Origin: Planctomycetota bacterium
Lineage (GTDB): Bacteria > Planctomycetota > UBA1135 > GCA-002686595
Direction of reading: 5' to 3'
Length of the DNA: 58,452 nt
NCBI GenBank assembly: GCA_029259595.1
Contig: JAJDEW010000062.1
Coordinates: forward strand, 1 to 58,452
Part shown: positions 1 through 7,549 of the stretch, in pieces
Layout: the number at the start of each line of letters is the position of its first letter
How positions within the stretch are numbered: the stretch's first letter is position 1
Position numbers and translations under genes: made by a program
The notes under the pieces: model-generated
What the model saw: only the letters and a program-made list of their open reading frames with translations
Told to the model about the DNA's origin: nothing
Database searches by the model: none

Positions 1-71
1 TGACCTTCCACCTCCAGGCCGTCGACATGGCGACCTGCGAAGTGACCAACGTCGTGACCAACATCTTCTGA
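1..71 (+). CDS. C-terminal tail of an exported protein (partial)
   Basis: The window opens inside a reading frame that ends at TGA 69-71; about 22 codons are visible, ending in VVTNIF. The tail alternates hydrophobic and polar residues like a final beta-strand. It resembles the ends of secreted planctomycete proteins, including the beta-helix protein at 10304-12511, which ends in TIGTF. A strong terminator follows 28 bp later, so this is a genuine gene end. The function cannot be judged from so little sequence. Confidence 0.6.
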   Translation, partial: TFHLQAVDMATCEVTNVVTNIF

Positions 72-99
72 GACCGGTAACGACGTAAGGCCGTTTCAC

Positions 100-135
100 G
101 GGCCGCCCGCGAGCTTCTCGCGGGCGGCCCTTTTT
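100..135 (+). terminator. Rho-independent terminator
   Basis: A perfect 14-bp stem (100-113 with 117-130) closes on a 3-nt loop and is followed directly by TTTTT at 131-135. It sits 28 bp after the stop of the first gene and separates it from the thioesterase gene. Confidence 0.93.
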
Positions 136-211
136 CGTAGGCCTTGCACGGCGCAACTCCGTCGCGATGGAAGTGGAAAGGCGCGGGACCGCGCCGATAC
201 CATGCGGCCGC

Positions 212-652
212 ATGCCGAACCGCTACACGACCACGCGCCGCGTGGAGTTCTCCGACACGGACATGGCCGGGATCGCTCATTTCTCGAACTTCTTCCGCTG
301 GATGGAGTCGGCCGAGCACGAGTTCTTCCGGTCCCTGGGAGTCACGGTCCATGGCGAGGTCGACGGGCTCTCCTTCGGCTTCGTTCGCGTCCACGCGAGC
401 TGCGACTACGCGAAGCCCGTCCGCTACCACGACCTGCTCGGCATCGACCTCGAGGTGACGGCCAAGAACGCGAAGGCCTTCGCCTACGATTTCGTCTTCC
501 GCATCGCCGAGGACGCTCGCACCGGCGAGCCCGGCGGAAGCGTCGCGCGCGGGCGGCTCGAGGTCGTCTGCGTGACGCGCCACCCCGGGGAAGAGCGGCT
601 GCGTGCGGTCGACGTGCCCCCGACCATCGTCGAGCGCATGGCCGCGTCCTGA
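212..652 (+). CDS. Acyl-CoA thioesterase, 4HBT hotdog-fold family
   Basis: A 146-aa protein expected to hydrolyse acyl-CoA or aryl-CoA thioesters in the cytoplasm. Near its N-terminus it has the family segment VEFSDTDMAGIAHFSNFFRW, where the Asp before the hydrophobic stretch is the usual catalytic/binding acid, followed by a helix with WMESAEHEFFRSLG. Size matches YbgC/4HBT proteins (130-150 aa). I chose ATG 212 because similarity begins there; an in-frame ATG at 167 adds 15 Arg/Pro-rich residues that do not look like the family. It is followed 39 bp later by a membrane protein and then an ABC transporter on the same strand, so it may be co-transcribed. The exact substrate is unknown. Confidence 0.85.
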   Translation: MPNRYTTTRRVEFSDTDMAGIAHFSNFFRWMESAEHEFFRSLGVTVHGEVDGLSFGFVRVHASCDYAKPVRYHDLLGIDLEVTAKNAKAFAYDFVFRIAEDARTGEPGGSVARGRLEVVCVTRHPGEERLRAVDVPPTIVERMAAS

Positions 653-691
653 TCCCGATCTCCCCCCGTACCCCCCGAATCGAGTCCCGCC

Positions 692-1246
692 ATGCCCGAG
701 AGCTCCGGTAGCAGCAACCTCTGGATCGTCTTCGCCCTGATGACCGTCGCGTCGTGGGGCTTCTACGGCGTCTTCCTCCACATGGGGCAGCTCGGGATGA
801 GCGACCCGGTCAACGGGCGCTACAAGGCCTTCTTCATGGTGGGGATCGCCTACGTCCTGATCGCGGTCCTGGCCCCGCTCGCCTTCCTGATCGTGAACGG
901 CGCCTCGTGGGACTTCCCGAAGGCCGGTTGGAGCTGGTCGCTCGTGGCCGGCGCCGTCGGTGCGGTCGGGGCCTTCTGCGTCCTGCTCGCCTTCGGAGCC
1001 AAGGGCCAGCCGGCGGTCGTCATGTCGATCATCTTCGCGGGCGCGCCGATCGTGAACGCGATCGTCGCGCTCTCGCTGCACCCGCCGAAGGGCGGATTCG
1101 GGGGCCTGCCGTGGCAGTTCTTCGCGGGCATCCTGCTCGCGGCTGCGGGCGGCACGCTCGTCACGCTCTACAAGCCCGCGCCCGGCGCCGGAGGGCCGAC
1201 CGCGGCGGCGCACACGTCACCGGTCGAGGCCGGAGGCGGCAAGTGA
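692..1246 (+). CDS. Small DMT/EamA-like integral membrane protein
   Basis: A 184-aa, very hydrophobic protein with about five membrane segments (roughly residues 6-28, 47-70, 82-103, 108-129 and 143-163) and a short polar tail. The pattern, Gly/Ala-rich helices with an internal segment resembling the EamA drug/metabolite-transporter half, suggests a half-length DMT protein that would need to dimerise. Canonical EamA transporters are about 300 aa with ten segments. The stop is 7 bp before the ABC ATPase start, so the genes are probably in one operon. The substrate is unknown, and it could instead be a membrane protein of unknown function unrelated to transport. Confidence 0.7.
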   Translation: MPESSGSSNLWIVFALMTVASWGFYGVFLHMGQLGMSDPVNGRYKAFFMVGIAYVLIAVLAPLAFLIVNGASWDFPKAGWSWSLVAGAVGAVGAFCVLLAFGAKGQPAVVMSIIFAGAPIVNAIVALSLHPPKGGFGGLPWQFFAGILLAAAGGTLVTLYKPAPGAGGPTAAAHTSPVEAGGGK

Positions 1247-1253
1247 ACGTGCG

Positions 1254-1982
1254 ATGAACGCGAAGCCCGTGACCCACGACGCGGTCCTCTTGAAGCTGGA
1301 CGGCGTTCGCAAGACCTTCGGCGAGGACGGGCCGCGGCCGACGCGCGTTCTCGCCGGGGTCGAGCTCGAGCTTCGTTCGGGTGAGACCGTCGGCGTTCTC
1401 GGTCCGTCGGGCTCGGGCAAGAGCACGCTGTTGTACATCGCCGGCACCCTCGAGGCGCCGAGCGCCGGTCGCGTGCTCTTCCGTGGCGAAGACCTCGCGC
1501 AGCTCGGCCCGAGAGAGCTCGCACGCTTTCGGAACGAACAAGTCGGCTTCGTCTTCCAGCACCATCACCTCCTGCCCCAGCTCTCCGCGCTCGAGAACGC
1601 GCTCGTTCCGACCCTGGCGGGCGCGCGCGAGGACCCGGGCGCCGACGTGGCGCGGGCGAAAGACCTCATGCAGCGCGTCGGCCTCGGGGAGCGTCTGACC
1701 CACCGACCGGCCGAGCTCTCCGGTGGCGAGCGACAGCGCGTCGCCGTCGTTCGCGCCCTGATCAACCGGCCCGCGCTGCTGCTCGCGGATGAACCGACCG
1801 GCGCCCTCGACGGGCCCTCGGCAGAGGCGCTCGGGGACCTCTTGCTCGAGTGCAACGCCAGCGAGGGCGTCGCCTTGCTCTGCGTGACGCACTCCGAGGC
1901 CCTGGCCGCGCGGCTCGGGCGCGTCGTTCGTCTGGCCGACGGCGTCCTGAGCGAGGATGCGCAGGCGGCGAGCGGGGGATGA
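1254..1982 (+). CDS. ABC transporter ATP-binding protein, LolD/MacB type
   Basis: A 242-aa ATPase that powers the permease encoded immediately downstream. Walker A is GPSGSGKST at residues 50-58, the Q-loop is in FVFQHHHLLPQLSALEN, the ABC signature is LSGGERQRVAVVRAL, and Walker B with the D-loop is LLADEPTGALD, followed by the switch His in CVTHS. The LLPQLSALEN segment and the GALD D-loop are typical of the LolD/MacB/FtsE branch, which works with FtsX-fold permeases in lipoprotein release, macrolide export or mechanotransmission. Its stop overlaps the permease start by 4 bp (ATGA), a sign of translational coupling. Confidence 0.93.
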   Translation: MNAKPVTHDAVLLKLDGVRKTFGEDGPRPTRVLAGVELELRSGETVGVLGPSGSGKSTLLYIAGTLEAPSAGRVLFRGEDLAQLGPRELARFRNEQVGFVFQHHHLLPQLSALENALVPTLAGAREDPGADVARAKDLMQRVGLGERLTHRPAELSGGERQRVAVVRALINRPALLLADEPTGALDGPSAEALGDLLLECNASEGVALLCVTHSEALAARLGRVVRLADGVLSEDAQAASGG

Positions 1983-4900
1983 GGCTCGCAGGACTCGTCC
2001 GCGCCGGGCTCCGGCAGAACCGTCGTACGTACGCCGGCGTCTTGCTGGGTTGTGCCGTCGCGACGGCGACCCTGACGGGTGCGCTCGCGGTCGGCGATTC
2101 CGTGCGCTTCACGCTCGCGAGCCAGGCCGAAGGACGCATCGGGCGCGTGGATCGCGCGCTCATCGCCGGCGACCGTTTCTTCCGTGAGGAACTGGTCACC
2201 GCGCTCGACGACCGCGCAGGCACGCAGGGTGCGCCGGTCATCTCGCTGCCCGCGATCGCGGCCACGCCGGACGGCGCGCAGCGCGTACGCGACGTCTCGC
2301 TCCTGGGCGTGGACGAGCGCTTCTTCGCGCTCGCTCCCGACGGCGCGGGGCCGGCGCCGCCGCCCAAGGGCGGTGCGCTGCTCTCCGAACGCCTCGCGCG
2401 CGCGCTCGACGTCGAGCCCGGCGATCCGCTCGTTCTGCGCCTCGAGAAGCCCAGCTCGATCCCGCGCGACATGGCGCTCGCCCCCGAGGACGTCTCGTTC
2501 GCCCTGCGCCTCGAGGTCACGGGCCTGGTCGGGCGCGGGGCGTTCGGTGAGTTCGCTCTCGAGACCGGCGCCGAGCCCTCCGCGAACCTCTTCGTCGCCT
2601 TGGACGAGCTCGCTGCCGAGCTCGACGTCGAAGGTCGCGCGAACCTGGCCCTCTTCCACGTTCCCGCTCCCGCCACCGACCTGACAGGGCCGTTGCGCGA
2701 GGTCTGGACGATCGCCGATGCCGAGCTCGCGCTCGAGACGCTGCCCGACGGTCGACGCGAGCTGATCTCGGACCGCATCTTCTTCGACGACCCGGTCGTG
2801 GCGGCGCTCGCCTCGTCGCCGGCGCTCGAGGGCGTCGGAGTCGGTGCCGTCTTCACCTACTTCGTGAACGAGCTGCGGCACGGCGAGCGCGCGACGCCGT
2901 ACTCGATGGTCAGTGGCCTGGGACCGTTGCGAGCTCCGCTCGCGCGCCGCAGCGAGCTCGACTGGCCCGAGCTCGCGCCGGCGCAGCCCGACGGGATCAT
3001 CCTGAACGAGTGGGAGGCCGCCGATCTCGGTGCCGCGGTCGGCGACGACGTCGAGCTGGCCTTCTTCGTGGTCGACGCGTCCAGCCGGCTGGTCGAGCGC
3101 CGTCGGACGTTTCTTGTCGAGGCCGTCGTCCCGCTCTCCGGGCTCGCGGCCGAGCGCGAGCTGATGCCCGCTTTCCCCGGTCTGGCGGAGGCCGACAATT
3201 GCCGCGACTGGGAGCCCGGGACTCCCGTCGACCTCGACCGGATCCGCGACGTGGACGAGGTCTACTGGGACGACCACGGCGGAACGCCGAAGGCCTTCGT
3301 TTCGCTGGCCGCGGCGCGCGACATGTGGGCCAGTCGCTTCGGTTCGCTCACCGGCGTGCGCTTCGAAGCGGGCGACGAGGCCGCGGTGCGAAGCGCCCTG
3401 CGGGAGGGCATGGATCCGGCCGCGCTCGGGCTGGTCTTGCGCGACCTCGCGGCCGCCGCGCGTACGGCGGCGACCTCGCCCACGGACTTCGGCGGACTCT
3501 TCCTGGGACTGTCGTTTTTCCTGATCGTGGCCGCGCTCCTGCTCTTGGCGCAGCTCTTCCTGCTCGGCATCGAGGCGCGCGCGAGCGAGATCGGGATGCT
3601 GGCGGCGGTCGGTTGGCCGGCGCGGCGCATCGCGCGCGTGTTCGTCTGCGAAGGGGCGCTGGTCGCGTTCTTCGGCGTGCTCCTCGGCTTGCCCTTCGGG
3701 TTGCTCTACACGCGGCTCGTGATTCACGGTCTGACGGGTGTGTGGAGCGGCGCCGTGGCGAGGCTCGAGCTCGCCTACCACGCGACGGCCGGAACCGTCG
3801 TCCTCGGCCTCGGCGTGTCCTGGCTCGTGACGACCGCGACCCTGGTCGTGACGTCGCGCAGGAAGGTGAACGAGCCGCCGGTGCGACTGCTCTTCTCGAA
3901 GGGCGGCGTCGATGCGCTGCCCGCGCGCGTGAACGTGCGCCGCTCGCTCTTCGCGGCGGGATTGGCGCTTGCGGGGGCCGCGGTGCTCGGCCTGTCGACC
4001 GATCTCTCGTCGGGAGCCAAGGCGGCCGGCGCGTTCTTCGGTGCCGGCGCGCTGGTTCTGGTCGCCGGACTGCTCCTCGCGCGCCTCGTCCTGCGCCGCG
4101 GGTCGCACGGAACGGACGGCGTGCGGAGCCTGGCCCGGTTGGGGCTCGAGAACGCCAAGCGCATGCCGGGGCGCAGCCTCGCGACGACCGCGCTCCTCGC
4201 GATCGGCACGTTTCTCGTCGTCGCGGTCGGCGCCAACCGACAGGGGCCGGTCACGAACACGCACGAGCGCGCGTCGGGGACCGGTGGTTTCGCGTTCTTC
4301 GGCCGCTCGAGCCTCGCCGTCGTCCACGACCTGAACACCGCGGAGGGGCGCGCGTTCTACGCGCTGCCGGAAGGCGCGTTGATGGACGTGGCCGTCGTCC
4401 CGCTGCGCGTTCGCGAGGGCGACGACGCGAGCTGCCTCAATCTCTCGGCGCCGCGCGTTCCCGAGCTCTACGGCGTCGATCCGAGCGCGCTGGCCGAGCG
4501 CGGGGCCTTCGCCTTCGCTTCGACCGAGACCGAGCTCGCGCCGGGCGTTTCGCCCTGGACGCTGTTGGATCAGCCGATCGAGGACGACGTCGTGCCCGCC
4601 ATCGGCGACGCGGTCAGCCTGACCTGGCAGCTGAAGAAGGGCGTGGGGGACACGCTGGAGTACACCGACGAGCGCGGGCGCGTGTTCTCGGTCCGGATCG
4701 TCGCGGCGCTCTCCGATTCGGTGTTGCAAGGCTCGCTCGTCATCGCCAACCGGAACTTCGAAGCGCGCTACCCGTCCCTCGGCGGCTACCGCGGCTTTCT
4801 CATCGACGCGCCGCCCGAGCGCGCGGACGAGGTGTCCGCGACGCTGACGCGCGCGCTCGGCGACGTCGGCCTGGCGCTCGAGGCCAGCGGTGAGCGCCTC

Positions 4901-5305
4901 GACGCCTTCCACTCGGTGCAGAACACCTACCTCGCCATCTTCCAGGTCCTGGGCGCGCTCGGACTCCTGCTCGGCAGCATCGGGCTCGGTATGGTGGTCC
5001 TGCGGAACACGCTCGAGCGACGCGGCGAGCTGGCCCTGACGGTCGCGCTCGGCTTTCGACCGGGGCGCGTACGCCGGCTCTTGTTCAGCGAGTACGGAGC
5101 GCTCCTGGCGGGCGGCCTCTTCATCGGCGCCAGCGCCGCGTTCTTCGCGATTCTGCCCGCGCTCACGTCGCCGGGTTCTTCCGGTTCACCGGCTACGGCC
5201 GCCTTGCTGGTCCTCGCGATCGGCGCGAACGGGCTCTTCTGGATCGCGCTCGCCTCACGCGCCGTGGACGTTCGCTCGCCACAGCGAGCGCTGAGCGAAG
5301 AGTAG
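1979..5305 (+). CDS. Large FtsX/MacB-fold ABC transporter permease
   Basis: A 1108-aa permease partner of the preceding ATPase. It has an N-terminal membrane segment (about residues 17-40), then a periplasmic region of about 450 residues, a block of three or four membrane helices (about 505-625), two more helices around 655-705 and one near 740, a second periplasmic region, and a C-terminal three-helix FtsX block from about 980. This is the duplicated arrangement of large DUF214/LolC-type permeases, much larger than single FtsX proteins (300-400 aa). I chose ATG 1979, which overlaps the ATPase stop; the frame is open further upstream but that part is only a shadow of the ATPase gene. It probably moves a lipid, lipoprotein or hydrophobic compound across or out of the inner membrane; the cargo is unknown. 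Confidence 0.88.
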   Translation: MRLAGLVRAGLRQNRRTYAGVLLGCAVATATLTGALAVGDSVRFTLASQAEGRIGRVDRALIAGDRFFREELVTALDDRAGTQGAPVISLPAIAATPDGAQRVRDVSLLGVDERFFALAPDGAGPAPPPKGGALLSERLARALDVEPGDPLVLRLEKPSSIPRDMALAPEDVSFALRLEVTGLVGRGAFGEFALETGAEPSANLFVALDELAAELDVEGRANLALFHVPAPATDLTGPLREVWTIADAELALETLPDGRRELISDRIFFDDPVVAALASSPALEGVGVGAVFTYFVNELRHGERATPYSMVSGLGPLRAPLARRSELDWPELAPAQPDGIILNEWEAADLGAAVGDDVELAFFVVDASSRLVERRRTFLVEAVVPLSGLAAERELMPAFPGLAEADNCRDWEPGTPVDLDRIRDVDEVYWDDHGGTPKAFVSLAAARDMWASRFGSLTGVRFEAGDEAAVRSALREGMDPAALGLVLRDLAAAARTAATSPTDFGGLFLGLSFFLIVAALLLLAQLFLLGIEARASEIGMLAAVGWPARRIARVFVCEGALVAFFGVLLGLPFGLLYTRLVIHGLTGVWSGAVARLELAYHATAGTVVLGLGVSWLVTTATLVVTSRRKVNEPPVRLLFSKGGVDALPARVNVRRSLFAAGLALAGAAVLGLSTDLSSGAKAAGAFFGAGALVLVAGLLLARLVLRRGSHGTDGVRSLARLGLENAKRMPGRSLATTALLAIGTFLVVAVGANRQGPVTNTHERASGTGGFAFFGRSSLAVVHDLNTAEGRAFYALPEGALMDVAVVPLRVREGDDASCLNLSAPRVPELYGVDPSALAERGAFAFASTETELAPGVSPWTLLDQPIEDDVVPAIGDAVSLTWQLKKGVGDTLEYTDERGRVFSVRIVAALSDSVLQGSLVIANRNFEARYPSLGGYRGFLIDAPPERADEVSATLTRALGDVGLALEASGERLDAFHSVQNTYLAIFQVLGALGLLLGSIGLGMVVLRNTLERRGELALTVALGFRPGRVRRLLFSEYGALLAGGLFIGASAAFFAILPALTSPGSSGSPATAALLVLAIGANGLFWIALASRAVDVRSPQRALSEE

Positions 5306-5368
5306 CTCTGCGCTCACCAGGACGGCGTCGCGCGCTCGTTTTGCCTTGGCGAGAATGTGGAGAGACCG

Positions 5369-5397
5369 TTGACAGCCGCGCGCATCACTGCTACGAG
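5369..5397 (+). promoter_or_regulatory. Likely sigma-70-type promoter
   Basis: A perfect TTGACA (5369-5374) is followed after exactly 17 bp by TACGAG (5392-5397). It lies 68 bp upstream of the small cysteine-rich protein, which has GGAG at 5453-5456, eight bases before its ATG. The -10 box is weak, so this is a prediction. Confidence 0.45.
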
Positions 5398-5464
5398 TCG
5401 AGACACATGAGGCTCACAAGGAGCCGGCTAGCAACAAGTGCGACGCCTCACCGGAGCGTTTGAA

Positions 5465-5815
5465 ATGAAATCTACGGTTGGACTCTTTCTGTCACTGCTG
5501 CTTCTGGTCGGAAGTCGGATGTACGCTGATTGCGAAACTCGCATCTGGACCGAGGGTGGAGCTCAGGGAGAGCTTCTCGTTGTCGTTTGCAAAAACCCTT
5601 GCGCCACATCTTGTGTTGTAACTGTCCCTGACACTAAGAGTTGTGTTTGTAGTAGGGGAGACTCCGGTTGTTGCGATATCAGCTATGATTGCGTCGGAGG
5701 AGGAATTAGCGCCACCGGGAGCTGCGGAGGGAGCTGTGGTGGCAGCCTCTGCACTATCGGCGGAGTAGAAGTATTGCCCAATACATGGGCATTCGAAGCC
5801 GCCTGCAAGTTCTGA
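5465..5815 (+). CDS. Small secreted cysteine-rich protein
   Basis: A 116-aa protein starting with a clear signal peptide (MKSTVGLFLSLLLLVGSRMYA). The mature part of about 95 residues carries 13 cysteines, several in close pairs (GCCD, SCGGSCGG), and is rich in Gly and Ser, so a disulfide-stabilised extracellular peptide or cell-wall-associated protein is likely. I chose ATG 5465 because it has GGAG eight bases upstream and begins exactly at the signal peptide; an in-frame GTG at 5438 adds nine unlikely residues. Base composition is clearly less GC-rich than the surroundings and is shared with the next gene, 6 bp downstream. I do not recognise a family. Confidence 0.75.
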   Translation: MKSTVGLFLSLLLLVGSRMYADCETRIWTEGGAQGELLVVVCKNPCATSCVVTVPDTKSCVCSRGDSGCCDISYDCVGGGISATGSCGGSCGGSLCTIGGVEVLPNTWAFEAACKF

Positions 5816-5821
5816 AAGCGC

Positions 5822-7549
5822 GTGAACCGCAGCAGAATCTTAGTCGGCACCTTCCTTGCAGGCGTTCTGGCTTTTGTCACAGTTTGGACACGGTCGAGGG
5901 AGGAGCAGTTCATTCCCAAGATAGCAGTCCATCAACCCGAGCTGCAGGTCGAAGCCGGATACGAGCGGTCTCCATTGCCTGCCCTCCCAGAGCAAAGGAA
6001 AGAGGTCGCGGATGCGGCGCCTGAAACCACGGCGGAAGTTTCAGGCGCAGGAATCTTGATCGAAGTGTGGGACAAGCAACTTTCTCCCATTGCTGGGGCT
6101 GAGGTTCACGCTGATGGGGAGAACGCTCCGGTATTCTGTGGGGTCACGGGTGAGACCGGGCGTTTGGTCGTCGCAGAGGATATCCGACAGAAAGAGGTCC
6201 GTGTCAAGGCGCCTGGGTATGCAATTGCAAGGAGGCTTTTGCGTGAAGAGCTTCCAAGCAAGCTGAGGTTCGTCCTCGAGCAAGAAGGTCGAATCCATGG
6301 GCGCTTGCTGTTTCCCAGCGGAAAGTCGGCCGGGCCAGGCGTACAGGTTCTTGTTTGGAGACGCGACGGAAGCAGTGACTGGGGTGCAGGCATGAACGCC
6401 CTTTTGAAGTCGCCTTCCATCACGAATCACTTGTTGACGACAACGGACGATGATGGCGCTTTTGAATTCTCCGGCTTGCGCCAGGAGGAGCACTATTCGA
6501 TCGCAGCCGGAGGCAAAGGATGTGTTACTCCCAAGTCGATACGACTAGATCCTCTTTCCGCGGATGGCACTCCAATTGAGGTGATTGTTCACGGGTTGTA
6601 TGGAGTAGCTCTTCGTCTTGAAGAGCCAAGTGGATACCCGTTACATCTATCCTCACAGATGGACGAGGGCTTCAAGGAACTCTTCTTGGACAAAGGGGGA
6701 GATGTTGTCAATTCCTCGTATGCAATGAGCTCCAGGCAAATTGGAGTCCAATTGGCCATTCAACATCTGGATGCTCTAGACCGAACGTTCTTGTTTACGC
6801 AAGAGGACCAATCCCTGGATGTACTTGGGCCTCTGACCTACACGGCAACGTTCCCCGGCCACCTACCAGTGTCTACGGAATTGTGGTGCCCCTTGGCCTA
6901 TGACAAGCTGGAAGCATTCCCCATCGTTGTTGTCCCCAGCCAGAAGAACTGGGGGGAGCTGCATCTTCGTCTGAGCGCACCTCTACCCGGAATCGCCAAC
7001 CACACCCCCGTCGGTCGGAGCGAGAAGATGGGGGTGCTCGAGTTGGTCCCAAGGGCTCGGACGGCAGGTGCTCAAAGGATGACCTTCAAACTGTCAAGTC
7101 TCTTCGTAGATGGAGAGCAGACCATCGACGCCATACCCTTTGGTGAGTACGACTCGAGGGTGATTTTTCAGGATGGCGTCTTCATCAACGGAGAGTCCGT
7201 GGTGACGATCTCTGACACGCAATCGGAGTACGTTGTCCAGACCGATGGGTTGGGTAGCATCCTCATCAACGTCCAACACGGTGATGGACTGCTCTACGGT
7301 AAGTCAATCTACTTGGTCCTCAACGAAGGTGAGGTGTTCAGGCATCCCAAGACGGGCAGAATCGCGCTTGAATTCCGGAGCACCATCCAGTTCACGTCTC
7401 CGCCGTATCTATTGCCTGGCGTTCGACCAGGCATGTACACAGTCGTCTTGATGAGCCCGCAACCTTCCCCAGACTCCAGTTATGGGCTCATGGAAACGCA
7501 CGTCGTAGAGGGCGCTGTCGCCGATGTCGTGTTTCAGCTCGACGATTAG
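5822..7549 (+). CDS. Membrane-anchored protein with carboxypeptidase-regulatory-like domains
   Basis: A 575-aa protein with a GTG start and one N-terminal membrane segment (about residues 6-23), a Pro/Glu-rich linker, then beta-rich domains. Residues around 75-150 and 155-240 have the pattern of carboxypeptidase-regulatory-like folds: GAEVHADGE with GVTGETGRLVV, then GRIHGRLLFPSGKSAGPGVQV with TTDDDGAFEFSGL. The C-terminal half contains similar beta-sandwich-like stretches that I cannot assign. Such folds act as structural or binding modules outside the inner membrane. The gene lies 6 bp after the Cys-rich protein, shares its lower GC content, and its stop overlaps the stop of the convergent TPR-CHAT gene by 3 bp. 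The composition suggests recent transfer. Confidence 0.75.
   Translation: MNRSRILVGTFLAGVLAFVTVWTRSREEQFIPKIAVHQPELQVEAGYERSPLPALPEQRKEVADAAPETTAEVSGAGILIEVWDKQLSPIAGAEVHADGENAPVFCGVTGETGRLVVAEDIRQKEVRVKAPGYAIARRLLREELPSKLRFVLEQEGRIHGRLLFPSGKSAGPGVQVLVWRRDGSSDWGAGMNALLKSPSITNHLLTTTDDDGAFEFSGLRQEEHYSIAAGGKGCVTPKSIRLDPLSADGTPIEVIVHGLYGVALRLEEPSGYPLHLSSQMDEGFKELFLDKGGDVVNSSYAMSSRQIGVQLAIQHLDALDRTFLFTQEDQSLDVLGPLTYTATFPGHLPVSTELWCPLAYDKLEAFPIVVVPSQKNWGELHLRLSAPLPGIANHTPVGRSEKMGVLELVPRARTAGAQRMTFKLSSLFVDGEQTIDAIPFGEYDSRVIFQDGVFINGESVVTISDTQSEYVVQTDGLGSILINVQHGDGLLYGKSIYLVLNEGEVFRHPKTGRIALEFRSTIQFTSPPYLLPGVRPGMYTVVLMSPQPSPDSSYGLMETHVVEGAVADVVFQLDD

Noticed and set aside
1565..4912. Minus-strand open frame of over 1100 codons opposite the ABC permease gene
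   Set aside because: It is Arg/Glu/Gly-rich without domains or a coherent start, and it mirrors a plainly coding gene; long antisense frames are expected at this GC content.
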